NCBI GenBank assembly: GCA_023409535.1
Contig: JAEYGZ010000036.1
Coordinates: 62,001 to 126,000, forward strand
Direction of reading: 5' to 3'
DNA: 64,000 nt
DNA from: Bacillota bacterium
GTDB lineage: Bacteria; Bacillota; Clostridia; Lachnospirales; Lachnospiraceae
Made by a program: the position numbers and the translations under genes. Under the pieces are notes generated by a model. That model was not told where the DNA came from and searched no databases. It was given only the letters and a program-made list of their open reading frames with translations. The stretch's first letter is position 1; every line of letters starts with the position of its first letter. This document shows positions 51,794 to 60,219 of the stretch, piece after piece.

Positions 51794-53149
51794 ATGAAAA
51801 AAATTTTTAGTAACGGCGTTAAAAAAACATGGGCATTCTTACTGGCGATGGTGATGGTAACAAGCCTTATGGCAGGCTGTGCAAAGTCCGATGATGCAGC
51901 TAAGAATGCACCGGCAGATCAGGGGAACACAACGGCACAGCCCGACAGTAACGATACCGGAAAAACCGGCGACGGTCAGGTAACGGAGGTAACAATGTGG
52001 GGCTCCTGGGGCGGTGACCAGGTAGGTCAGCTGGAAGCACAGTTAAAGGCATACAACGAATCTCAGGATAAGATACATGTTACCTATACGGTACAGGATA
52101 GCCTGGAAGAGAAGCTGTTAACCGCTATCGTAAGTAATCAGGCTCCGGATGTGGTCTTATGGGACCGCTTTAATACCGGTGTGTATGCTCCGAAGGGCGC
52201 GCTTGCTCCTTTGGATGATCTTGTTGCAAAGGACAGTCTGGATTTGTCCCAGTTCTATGCTCCCGCGGTGGATGAATTAACTTATGACGGAAAGTTATAT
52301 GGTATACCGTTAACAGTTGATGCAAGAATTCTGTTCTATAATAAGGGAATGTTTGCAGAAGCAGGTGTGGATCCCGCAAGTATTACCGATTGGGAAAGCC
52401 TTCGTCAGGCAGCGATCAAGTTAACTAAGAGGGACGGGGATACACTGGTTCAATCCGGCTTTTCCTTAAAGGATGTGGGTTTATTCAACAACTGGATCCA
52501 GCAGGCAGGCGGCAAGATGATCGATGATTCTGCCGCTCCTGCAAAAACTGCCTTCAATACTCAGGCAGGTCTGGATGTGTTGGCTTACTGGGATCAATTG
52601 CTCAATAATGATAAGGTATATGAATTAGGTTTTGAAGATGGCTTTGGCGGTGACGGCTTCAAGGCAGGTAAAGTTGCTATGACCTTTAACGGACCCTGGA
52701 CTCTGCAAAGCTATAAGGATGCAGGTGTGGACTTTGGCGTCATCGGACAGCCGGCAGGACCGGGCGGTGCAAAGTCAGCCATGATGGGCGGCTTTGGTCT
52801 GGTTATTCCGAACAAGGCACAGCATGTGGATGCAGCTTGGGAATTTGTGAAGTGGTGGACCACACAACCCTCCAGTGAGGTGGAATTTGCTAAAATCAGC
52901 GGTAATCTTCCCGCAAATAAAAACGCAGCATCCGATCCTTATTTTATGGATGACGAAATCCTGAAGGTATTCTCTGAGACCATGAATTATGCGACAATAC
53001 GATCCAAGGTTCCGGGCTATTCCGATATGGAAGGTCTGGCACTCATACCCCAGCTGCAGAAGTATGTGGCAGGAGAGATCAGTGCACAGGAAGCTATGAC
53101 CAATGCGCAGTCCCAGGGTGACAGCATCCTGGCAGAAGCGGCACAATAA
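51794..53149 (+). CDS. Sugar-binding lipoprotein (family 1 solute-binding)
   Basis: A 451-residue extracytoplasmic binding protein. A signal peptide ends in lipobox MAGC (Cys near 29), followed by a Asn/Asp/Thr-rich linker to about 55. The mature domain opens with EVTMWGSWGGDQVGQLEAQL and includes PDVVLWDRFNTGVYAPKGALAPLD, typical of SBP_bac_1 proteins for oligosaccharides. AAGGAGGAATAGT precedes the ATG. It follows the permeases rather than leading them. A strong hairpin after it probably raises its transcript level over that of the hydrolases. Confidence 0.93.
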   Translation: MKKIFSNGVKKTWAFLLAMVMVTSLMAGCAKSDDAAKNAPADQGNTTAQPDSNDTGKTGDGQVTEVTMWGSWGGDQVGQLEAQLKAYNESQDKIHVTYTVQDSLEEKLLTAIVSNQAPDVVLWDRFNTGVYAPKGALAPLDDLVAKDSLDLSQFYAPAVDELTYDGKLYGIPLTVDARILFYNKGMFAEAGVDPASITDWESLRQAAIKLTKRDGDTLVQSGFSLKDVGLFNNWIQQAGGKMIDDSAAPAKTAFNTQAGLDVLAYWDQLLNNDKVYELGFEDGFGGDGFKAGKVAMTFNGPWTLQSYKDAGVDFGVIGQPAGPGGAKSAMMGGFGLVIPNKAQHVDAAWEFVKWWTTQPSSEVEFAKISGNLPANKNAASDPYFMDDEILKVFSETMNYATIRSKVPGYSDMEGLALIPQLQKYVAGEISAQEAMTNAQSQGDSILAEAAQ

Positions 53150-53160
53150 TGTGATGTGAT

Positions 53161-53204
53161 ATAAGGATGATGCAAGTTCACTGCAGAGGTTGCATCATCC
53201 TTAT
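53161..53204 (+). terminator. Intercistronic hairpin after the binding lipoprotein
   Basis: A perfect 15-bp stem, ATAAGGATGATGCAA (53161-53175) with TTGCATCATCCTTAT (53190-53204), has a 14-base loop. No T-run follows, so it is more likely an mRNA-stabilising or attenuating hairpin than a full terminator. Confidence 0.65.
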
Positions 53205-53285
53205 TCGTGCACCCGGTATGGGTGCATCCGATCAATGAAATTATCGATGCTTCATTTACAATCATGAAAAAGGGGACGACATGAC

Positions 53286-54305
53286 ATGGATTTAATACTT
53301 ACAGAGTATTGCAACACGGCACAGAACAGCTTAATGAATTATTTTTGGGAGGAACAGAAGGGGGTTTTACAGAACCATTTTCCGGTTTTAGAGCATGAGA
53401 ACTGGATCTACTGGTGGCATGCCCATGCTCTGGATTGTCTGCTGGACGGCTATGTCCGTACCGGTGAGGAAAAGTATCTTGCGAATCTGCGTAAGGAATA
53501 TCAAGGAACCTTTGCTATGAATGGGCAGACCTTTCTGCACAACTGGTACGACGATATGGAGTGGATGGCACTTGCCCAGTTAAGGCTCTGGGATGTGACG
53601 GGCGAGGAAGCCTGCAGGGAACAGGTACTGTACCTGTGGGAAGACATCAAGACTGCCTGGAATGACCAGATGGGCGGAGGTATGGCCTGGAAAAAGGATC
53701 AGACAGATTATAAGAACACGCCGGCCAATGCGCCGGCAGCTATTCTGGCGCTGCGTCTCTATCAACGGTTTGGGGATGAGGAGGATCTTCACTGGGGTAC
53801 GAAGATACTGGACTGGAATATCAGGAATCTGGTGGACCCTGTCAGCGGGATGGTATGGGACGGCTTGAATCGTCTGGGTGACGGAAAGATTGATTATGAA
53901 TGGAAGTTTACTTATAATCCGGGAGTTGTAATCGGGGCCCTGGTGGAGCTGTATAGAATAAACGGATCAAAGGAAACCCTGGGTACAGCCGTTAAGATAG
54001 CGAAGGAGGCGAAGCGCTGCTATGCGGATTCCCAGGAAGGAATTCTTCCTTATGAGGGGATTGATGACTGCGGTTTATTTAAAGGGATATTTATCAGATA
54101 TCTATATCAATTAATCGAAGTATGTCCTGAGCTTGAGGATATGAAGGAAATGATCCTGTTCAATGCCCGCTGTGTCATGGAACGGGGAATAAATGAGAAG
54201 GGACTGATCGGTGGAAGCTGGAAGGAGAAAGAGTATCGCTGTGTGGATTTGGCACAGCATTTGAGCGGTATTATGGTGCTGGAAACCGCAGTAAAACTAT
54301 GCTAA
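53286..54305 (+). CDS. Cytoplasmic GH76 alpha-1,6-mannanase-like enzyme
   Basis: A 339-residue GH76 protein without signal peptide. The catalytic Asp pair is in NWYDDMEWMALAQL (near 84-85), matching the WYDD motif of GH76. Further family blocks are GGGMAWKK followed by KNTPANAPAAILALRLY, and FTYNPGVVIGALVELY (normally YNQG; here YNPG). GH76 cleaves alpha-1,6-mannan backbones. Being cytoplasmic, it should shorten imported alpha-mannan oligosaccharides. The ATG at 53286 follows AAGGGGACGACATG closely. It is the first of four hydrolase genes after the importer. Confidence 0.88.
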   Translation: MDLILTEYCNTAQNSLMNYFWEEQKGVLQNHFPVLEHENWIYWWHAHALDCLLDGYVRTGEEKYLANLRKEYQGTFAMNGQTFLHNWYDDMEWMALAQLRLWDVTGEEACREQVLYLWEDIKTAWNDQMGGGMAWKKDQTDYKNTPANAPAAILALRLYQRFGDEEDLHWGTKILDWNIRNLVDPVSGMVWDGLNRLGDGKIDYEWKFTYNPGVVIGALVELYRINGSKETLGTAVKIAKEAKRCYADSQEGILPYEGIDDCGLFKGIFIRYLYQLIEVCPELEDMKEMILFNARCVMERGINEKGLIGGSWKEKEYRCVDLAQHLSGIMVLETAVKLC

Positions 54306-54337
54306 ACTTCTAAGCCGTAAGGAAGGATGGGAATAGG

Positions 54338-55588
54338 TTGGAGCATATGCTAAGAAAGCTGAATAAGAAGAAAAGGCTCCTTCTATGGTCGGGCATGTTT
54401 CTGCTGCTGGTTGTATTCGGGGGCTGCTACGCCATGACAAAAGACAGGAAGGGGAATTCTGAGACAGAAGCAGGCATGAAGGCAGAAGAAAGTATAAAAA
54501 CAGAAAAAAGTATAAAGACAGAGGACAACATAAAAACGGATATGACGGAGAATAGTGCATCAACGGCATCGGTGAATACAAAGGAAGAGCGAAAGGAAGC
54601 GACGGAATTGACTCAGGATATGGCGAAAACTGCGCTGGACAGTTTTCTGTCCAGCTTTTATGTAAAAGAAGAAAAGGGTGGCTACATTGTTGGCGAAGAC
54701 TTCTGGCAGCAGGCAGAAATCTTTGAGGTCGTAATCGACGCCTATGAGCGGACAGGAGAGGAACGCTATCTTGCCCTGATGGAGGATATGTACCGGGGTT
54801 TTCTTGCAAAGCATGGAGAAGACTGGTCTTACAATGATTTTAATGACGATATTATGTGGATGACTATTGCATGTGCGAGAGCTTATGAAGCCACAAAGGA
54901 TGCGAAGTATCTGGCAATAGCCGAAAAACACTTTAACATCGTCTTTGACCGTGCCTGGAGCGAAGATCTGGGCGGCGGTCTGTTTTGGAAAACAGAAAAT
55001 AAGACAAAGAATTCCTGTATTAATTCACCGGCAGCCATCGCGGCCTGTCTGCTGGGAAATGCCACCGGAAAACAGGAATATTATGATAAAGCCGTGAAAA
55101 TTTATCAATGGGAGAAAGAAAATTTATTCGGTGCCACCGGAGCGGTATTTGATGCCTATGATTTAAAGACCGGAATTAATCAGTGGTGCTCGACGTATAA
55201 TCAGGGAACCTTGATCGGAGCAGCCACTCTGCTTTATCAGATCTATGGAGAGGAAACCTATTTGCAGGATGCGAAGCTGGCAGCGGATTATACAGTAAAT
55301 ACTATGTTCTCGGGGCAAGTGATGAATACGGAAGGGGAAGGCAATGATCTTCCGGGCTTCAAAGGAATCCTTGCCAGGTGGCTGGGCAAGTTCGTCCGCG
55401 AAAGCGGACAGGAGCAGTATGCGGACTGGATGGAGCAAAATGCACTGGCAGCCTGGAATAACCGGAACTCAAACGGAATAATGTGGACGCAATTTAATAC
55501 GAAGACTGGAGATACCTTTTATACTGCATGGGGCTGTTCGGCGGCGGTTTCCATGCTGATGAATACTCCGCATAAACGCAACGAATAG
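54338..55588 (+). CDS. Surface lipoprotein GH76 endo-alpha-1,6-mannanase-like enzyme
   Basis: A 416-residue exported GH76. Residues 12-31 form a signal peptide with lipobox FGGC, so the enzyme is lipid-anchored outside the membrane. A charged spacer follows (about 35-90) with repeats of the type ESIKTEKSIKTEDNIKTD. The catalytic domain holds the Asp pair in NDFNDDIMWMTIACA (near 170), GGGLFWKTENKTKNSCINSP and TYNQGTLIGAATLLY. The start is TTG at 54338 (after GGATGGG) or ATG at 54347 (after GGAG); both give the same signal. It should make the first cuts in alpha-mannan at the surface. Confidence 0.87.
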   Translation: MEHMLRKLNKKKRLLLWSGMFLLLVVFGGCYAMTKDRKGNSETEAGMKAEESIKTEKSIKTEDNIKTDMTENSASTASVNTKEERKEATELTQDMAKTALDSFLSSFYVKEEKGGYIVGEDFWQQAEIFEVVIDAYERTGEERYLALMEDMYRGFLAKHGEDWSYNDFNDDIMWMTIACARAYEATKDAKYLAIAEKHFNIVFDRAWSEDLGGGLFWKTENKTKNSCINSPAAIAACLLGNATGKQEYYDKAVKIYQWEKENLFGATGAVFDAYDLKTGINQWCSTYNQGTLIGAATLLYQIYGEETYLQDAKLAADYTVNTMFSGQVMNTEGEGNDLPGFKGILARWLGKFVRESGQEQYADWMEQNALAAWNNRNSNGIMWTQFNTKTGDTFYTAWGCSAAVSMLMNTPHKRNE

Positions 55589-55602
55589 GAGATGGACGAA
55601 TT

Positions 55603-58119
55603 ATGGGACAGCAGAATAACAAAAAAAATAAGAAGCAGGTTCACTTAATTGCAAATGCACATCTGGATCCTGTGTGGCTTTGGCGCTGGCAGGAGGGATG
55701 CTCTGAGGCCTTGTCCACTTTCCGGACCGCAGCAGAGTTAATCCAGGAGTTTCCGGAATTTTTGTTCAACCACAATGAAGCGATTCTGTACCAATGGGTT
55801 AAGGAAAATGACAGCAGGCTCTATGAAATAATCAGAAATCAGATCAGGGAAGGAAAATGGCATATCATGGGCGGATGGTATCTGCAACCGGACTGTAATA
55901 TGCCCTCCGGAGAATCAATCATTCGGAATATCGAAGCCGGAAGACGATTCTTTCAGAAGGAATTTGGAAAGGTTCCACAGACCGCCATTAATTTTGATTC
56001 CTTCGGACATTCCAGAGGCCTGGTTCAAATTCTTGTACAAGCGGGCTACAGCTCTTATGTGGTATGCCGTCCCGCAAAGGACTGGTATGGGTTTGAAGAG
56101 CAGGACTTTATCTGGGAAGGGTTTGCCGGAGCATCCCTGCTTGTCCATCGCTCGGATGAGAACTATAATTCTGTATGGGGCCATGCGGCGGAAGAGCTGA
56201 AAAGCTTTCTTAAGGAGAAACAGGGGGAAGAGGTGACGCTGTTCTTATGGGGTGTCGGTGATCACGGCGGCGGTCCGTCCAGAAAGGATCTTTCCGATCT
56301 TGCGCAATCTATAAATTCCTCGGAGGATTATCATATACTTCACTCAACGCCGGAAGCTTACTTTGAGGAGCTGGCTTTGAGCAAACCGGAGCTTAAGAAA
56401 GTAGCTTCAGGTCTGAATCCGGTGGCTCAGGGCTGCTATACCTCACAGATACGCATTAAACAGAAGCACCGCCTGCTGGAGAATGAGCTTTACAGTGCGG
56501 AGAAGATGGCTGCTGCTGCGGAGCTTATTTACGGAAGGGCCTATCCTAAGGCGGTATTTGACGAAACAGTTAGAACGCTTCTCTTCAGTGAATTTCATGA
56601 TGCACTGCCCGGTTCAGGAAGTCCTTATGTCGAGGAGGATACCCTGCGTTTGCTGGATCATGGTCTGGAGCTGTTATCGAGGGAAAAGCATTCGGCAGCC
56701 CTTGCCCTGGCGAGTACTCAGCCAAGGGTGAAGGAGGGCAGCTCAGCCGTTCTGTTCTATAATCCCCATCCCTATGATATTACCGGTGTCTTTGTCTGTG
56801 AGACAGGCTTGCCGCAGCAAAACTGGACTACCGACTTTATGTATCCGGCGGCTGAGATGAATGGAGTAAGGATACCCACCCAAGCCGAAAAGGAGTGCAG
56901 TAATTTTAATCTGGACTGGAGAAAGCGGGTTGTGGTGCAGGCGACACTGAAAGCAGGAAGCATGAGCCGCATGGATGTCTATTTCCATTCTGTGGGGAAA
57001 CGCCCGGATTATCCTGAGATTATGTCCGGGCCCAGGTTTATCTTTGATAACGGCAGGATGAGAGTGATCATTGACACTACCACAGGTCTGCTTCTGGAAT
57101 ATTCTGTGGAAGGAAAAACTTATCTGACGAAGGGCAGCTTCCAGCTGGCGGCCTTTGATGATACCTGTAATTCCTGGGGATCAGGGACAGATGGCTCCCA
57201 TGCAAGAAGGAATTTTCAATTGCTGCTGCCCCAAGAGGGAAGTGAGTTCTGCGGGTTAACAGATAAAGTCATTCCGCCGGTTCGTGTTATTGAGGACGGG
57301 GAGGTAAGAACCACCGTTGAAGCAGTATTTGGAATGCATAACTCAAAAGCTTACCTCAGATACCAGCTGCCGAAGACAGGCACCGGTTTTGATCTTGAGC
57401 TGGGCCTGTATCATCAGGAGAAGCATCAGGCTCTAAAGCTGATGCTCTTACCCCCTTCCACGGAGAACGTGTATACCGGTCAGATTATGTTTGGACGGGA
57501 GCAGCTAAGGCAAGGGGAAGAGACGGTTTCCCAGAAATGGGTTATGTTAAGTGACAAAGAAACCGGAAATGCAATTGCGGTTTTTAACAAGGGAACCTAT
57601 GGTGCAAGCTACGCTGAGGGCGAGCTTGGGATTACATTGCTGCGGTCGGCAGGCTATGCGGCTGCGGATGCCGTGATGGGCAAAACCTTGCAGGAGGAGC
57701 AATGGGCTCCCAGAATGGAACAGGGGGAGCGTTATTATCATTTCCGGATTGCAGCCGGTCAGGAAGAAGAATTGGGACAACAGCTTGACCGGATGGCACA
57801 GGCTTATAATGAAGAGCCTTACGGCTTTGCCTATTGTCCTCCGGGTTATGGCAGGGATGAGGCTCCAGGCAGAGACGAGGGTTTTCTCCGTATTGATAAT
57901 CCCCGGGTGATCCTGTCGGCGATGAAACGGAGTGAAGACAGGGACGGATATATTATGAGATTATATGAAAGTTCGGGGACGGACACTGCGGCAACCGTTT
58001 CCTTACTGAATAACCGCATTCGAAAAGAGATTGCTTTTCATGCATTTGAGATTAAGACGTTCTTCCTGGCAGCGGAGGAAGGAAAACTTACAGAGACCAC
58101 ATTAATAGAACTGGATTAA
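55603..58119 (+). CDS. GH38 alpha-mannosidase
   Basis: An 838-residue cytoplasmic retaining alpha-mannosidase. Zinc ligands and active-site blocks are HLIANAHLDPVWLWRWQEG (His and Asp), INFDSFGHSRGLVQIL (nucleophile Asp near 128) and FSEFHDALPGSGS (zinc His near 328). The remainder is the usual middle helical bundle and C-terminal beta domains. It removes non-reducing alpha-mannose from imported oligosaccharides, such as the alpha-1,2 or alpha-1,3 side chains of fungal mannan or N-glycan arms. The ATG follows GGAGATGGACGAATT. It lies 14 bp after the GH76 lipoprotein gene. Confidence 0.93.
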   Translation: MGQQNNKKNKKQVHLIANAHLDPVWLWRWQEGCSEALSTFRTAAELIQEFPEFLFNHNEAILYQWVKENDSRLYEIIRNQIREGKWHIMGGWYLQPDCNMPSGESIIRNIEAGRRFFQKEFGKVPQTAINFDSFGHSRGLVQILVQAGYSSYVVCRPAKDWYGFEEQDFIWEGFAGASLLVHRSDENYNSVWGHAAEELKSFLKEKQGEEVTLFLWGVGDHGGGPSRKDLSDLAQSINSSEDYHILHSTPEAYFEELALSKPELKKVASGLNPVAQGCYTSQIRIKQKHRLLENELYSAEKMAAAAELIYGRAYPKAVFDETVRTLLFSEFHDALPGSGSPYVEEDTLRLLDHGLELLSREKHSAALALASTQPRVKEGSSAVLFYNPHPYDITGVFVCETGLPQQNWTTDFMYPAAEMNGVRIPTQAEKECSNFNLDWRKRVVVQATLKAGSMSRMDVYFHSVGKRPDYPEIMSGPRFIFDNGRMRVIIDTTTGLLLEYSVEGKTYLTKGSFQLAAFDDTCNSWGSGTDGSHARRNFQLLLPQEGSEFCGLTDKVIPPVRVIEDGEVRTTVEAVFGMHNSKAYLRYQLPKTGTGFDLELGLYHQEKHQALKLMLLPPSTENVYTGQIMFGREQLRQGEETVSQKWVMLSDKETGNAIAVFNKGTYGASYAEGELGITLLRSAGYAAADAVMGKTLQEEQWAPRMEQGERYYHFRIAAGQEEELGQQLDRMAQAYNEEPYGFAYCPPGYGRDEAPGRDEGFLRIDNPRVILSAMKRSEDRDGYIMRLYESSGTDTAATVSLLNNRIRKEIAFHAFEIKTFFLAAEEGKLTETTLIELD

Positions 58120-58140
58120 CGAAGGATTGGAGAATCAAAT

Positions 58141-59433
58141 ATGTTGCAGCAGATACCTGATATTTTAACGAAGAAAGCCCGGGAATTGGAGGAGTATTAC
58201 AAGAAGGCTTATCCGAGGCTTGCGCCCCTGGTGAAGCAATGCTTTCTGAATACCATTGAAACTACGGTGAAGAAGCTGGAGGATGGAAGCTATTTTGTAA
58301 TTACCGGAGATATTCCGGCCATGTGGCTCAGGGATTCCTCGGCACAGCTGCATCCCTATGTAAAGTACGTCAAAGAGGATGCTTATCTGAAGGAAATCAT
58401 CCGGGGCGTTATCCGGAAGCAGGCCGAACTGGTGTGTATTGATCCCTATGCCAATGCCTTTAATGAGACAGCGGACGGAAAGGGGCATAAGGATGATACA
58501 AAGCTGAATGATCAGGTATGGGAGAGAAAATATGAAGTGGATTCCCTGTGCGCGCCGCTGTACCTTGCCTACCGGTATTGGCGGGAATCCGGTGAGACGG
58601 ATATATTTGACCAGACCTTTTATTGTATGCTTGTGAATATCAGGGATGTTTTTTGCACGGAACAGAAGCATGAGCATTCAACCTATCATTTTCAAAGATT
58701 TGACTGTGCGGAGACGGATACCCTACCCTGCGGCGGCAAAGGGAATCCGGTAAAACCTACCGGCATGACCTGGTCAGGCTTTCGCCCTTCCGATGACCGG
58801 TGTGTCTACGGTTATCTGATTCCGGCCAATATGATGGCGGCGGCAGCCCTTCAGAATGCTGAGATGATTTGCAGAGAGGTATACCGGGATACGGAGTTGG
58901 AGAAGGAATTTCGTGGCCTTGCTGGGGATATTCGTAATGGAATAGAAGAATACGGTATCCTTGAGCATCCGGTATATGGCAGAATCTACGCCTATGAGGT
59001 GGACGGAGCAGGAAATCATATCCTGATGGATGACGCAAACTCGCCAAGCCTGCTTGCAATTCCTTATCTGGGTTATCATAATGCTTCCCATCCGGTTTAT
59101 CAGAATACCAGACGCTTTATTCTGTCCAGGGATAATCCTTATTATTATGAGGGAGCGCTGGCCAAGGGAGTCGGAAGCCCCCATACACCGCAGGGGTATG
59201 TATGGCACATCGGTCTGATCATGCAGGCGATGACCTCCACGGACCGTGATGAGGTCCTGTCCTGTCTGGATATGATAGCGAAGACCCATGCAGGCTGTAA
59301 TTATATGCATGAGTCCTTTGATCCGAACAAGCCAGGGGAGTACACCAGAGCCTGGTTTGCATGGGCGAATACCTTATTTGCGGAGTTGATGGAGAAGCTG
59401 ATGCTGGAGGGTTTCTGGGAGGATGTAAAATAA
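58141..59433 (+). CDS. GH125 exo-alpha-1,6-mannosidase
   Basis: A 430-residue inverting exo-alpha-1,6-mannosidase. The family hallmark FVITGDIPAMWLRDSSAQLHPY lies at residues 52-73, and the acid/base region is followed by CIDPYANAFNETADG and KPTGMTWSGFRPSDD. The sequence continues with GSPHTPQGYVWHIGLIMQAMTS, typical of GH125. There is no signal peptide. It should take terminal alpha-1,6-mannose from backbone fragments produced by GH76, completing breakdown to mannose. It is the last gene of the operon; the stop at 59433 is followed 14 bases later by structured element 1. Confidence 0.92.
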   Translation: MLQQIPDILTKKARELEEYYKKAYPRLAPLVKQCFLNTIETTVKKLEDGSYFVITGDIPAMWLRDSSAQLHPYVKYVKEDAYLKEIIRGVIRKQAELVCIDPYANAFNETADGKGHKDDTKLNDQVWERKYEVDSLCAPLYLAYRYWRESGETDIFDQTFYCMLVNIRDVFCTEQKHEHSTYHFQRFDCAETDTLPCGGKGNPVKPTGMTWSGFRPSDDRCVYGYLIPANMMAAAALQNAEMICREVYRDTELEKEFRGLAGDIRNGIEEYGILEHPVYGRIYAYEVDGAGNHILMDDANSPSLLAIPYLGYHNASHPVYQNTRRFILSRDNPYYYEGALAKGVGSPHTPQGYVWHIGLIMQAMTSTDRDEVLSCLDMIAKTHAGCNYMHESFDPNKPGEYTRAWFAWANTLFAELMEKLMLEGFWEDVK

Positions 59434-59447
59434 ATTTAAGTTAACTA

Positions 59448-59753
59448 AGGAACGGGGAGCAGGGGAAGGACTGAAGTAGTCCGTGTGATAATTAAGACAG
59501 CGATCTATTGCTCTAGGCATAGAGCAGGCAGAAATAAAAAATGAAATTTACCTTGTGAAAGGATTGCGGGGCCGGCGCTTATGTACCTCCGTGTACAAAG
59601 CGCCTCTCGCAGCCTTCCGTGGCTGCTCGCCCCTCAGGTTGTGACCATTTTTTATTTCTGCCTTCTCTATGCCAAGTGCAATCACGATCTCATCCTGATA
59701 TTATCACACGGACTGCTTCAGTCCTTCCCCTGCTCCCCTGTCATTGGCTTGCC
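59448..59753 (+). repeat. Long-hairpin structured element, copy 1
   Basis: Arms 59454-59543 and 59646-59738 are inverted repeats; the outer 40 bp match with one T-G wobble. Between them is a core: GCGGG-GCC-GGCGCTT, paired with AAGCGCC (59574-59580 with 59598-59604), then GCAGCC/GGCTGC (59609-59614 with 59621-59626), closed by GGGG/CCCC. The 5' end is AGGAACGG and the 3' tail CCTGTCATTGGCTTGCC. It follows GH125 in sense. Copy 2 has the same plan with different arm sequence. No protein is encoded. Confidence 0.85.
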
Positions 59754-59898
59754 ATAAAGTAAATATTATTCATTCAATTTCTTCCATGTGAATGTTTCAG
59801 GAAGTACGAGAATTTATAAAGAGGTAAAGATCAAGGTTTTTGGTAAAAATCAGCAAAGATATTTAGAGCTGGAAAGGCAAGCAATTAATATTTATATT
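59754..59898. other. Spacer between the two hairpin elements
   Basis: A 145-base AT-rich spacer with no gene, promoter or tRNA that I can support. It separates the 3' ends of the two oppositely oriented elements. Confidence 0.5.
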
Positions 59899-60200
59899 AA
59901 GCCAGCCAAAGTCAGGAGACAGGTGTAACAACAGGAAGGGTCTGTGGGAAAGCATTTGACAGGATCGTGATCGTACTTAGCATAAAGCAAGGCTGATATA
60001 AAATGCGCGATATCTAAGGGAGAAAGTGCCAAGGACGGCACTTTCAGGCGCTTTGGACAGGAGTCCATAAAGCGCCGGCCCGCAGCTCTTAGATAACCTA
60101 AATTGCATTTTATATCAGCCTTGATTTATGTTTAGTACGATAGATCCTGTCAACAGCTTTCCCGCAGACCCTTCCTGTTGTTACACCTGTCTCCGTCCCT
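59899..60200 (-). repeat. Long-hairpin structured element, copy 2
   Basis: Arms 59915-60022 and 60086-60194 form an imperfect hairpin of about 105 bp. On the minus strand the core reads GCGGG-CC-GGCGCTTT, paired with AAAGCGCC (60047-60054 with 60069-60076), then a GAAAGTGCC/GGCACTTTC stem (60022-60030 with 60037-60045). The 5' end is AGGGACGG and the 3' tail CCTGACTTTGGCTGGC. It lies 20 bases after the larE stop, in sense with larE. Confidence 0.85.
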
Positions 60201-60219
60201 CTGCCAATCCACCTTATTA

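Noticed and set aside
59434..60219. Protein-coding gene or transposase inside the hairpin elements
   Set aside because: No frame of useful length with a ribosome site exists, and none resembles a transposase; the arms are explained by self-complementarity.
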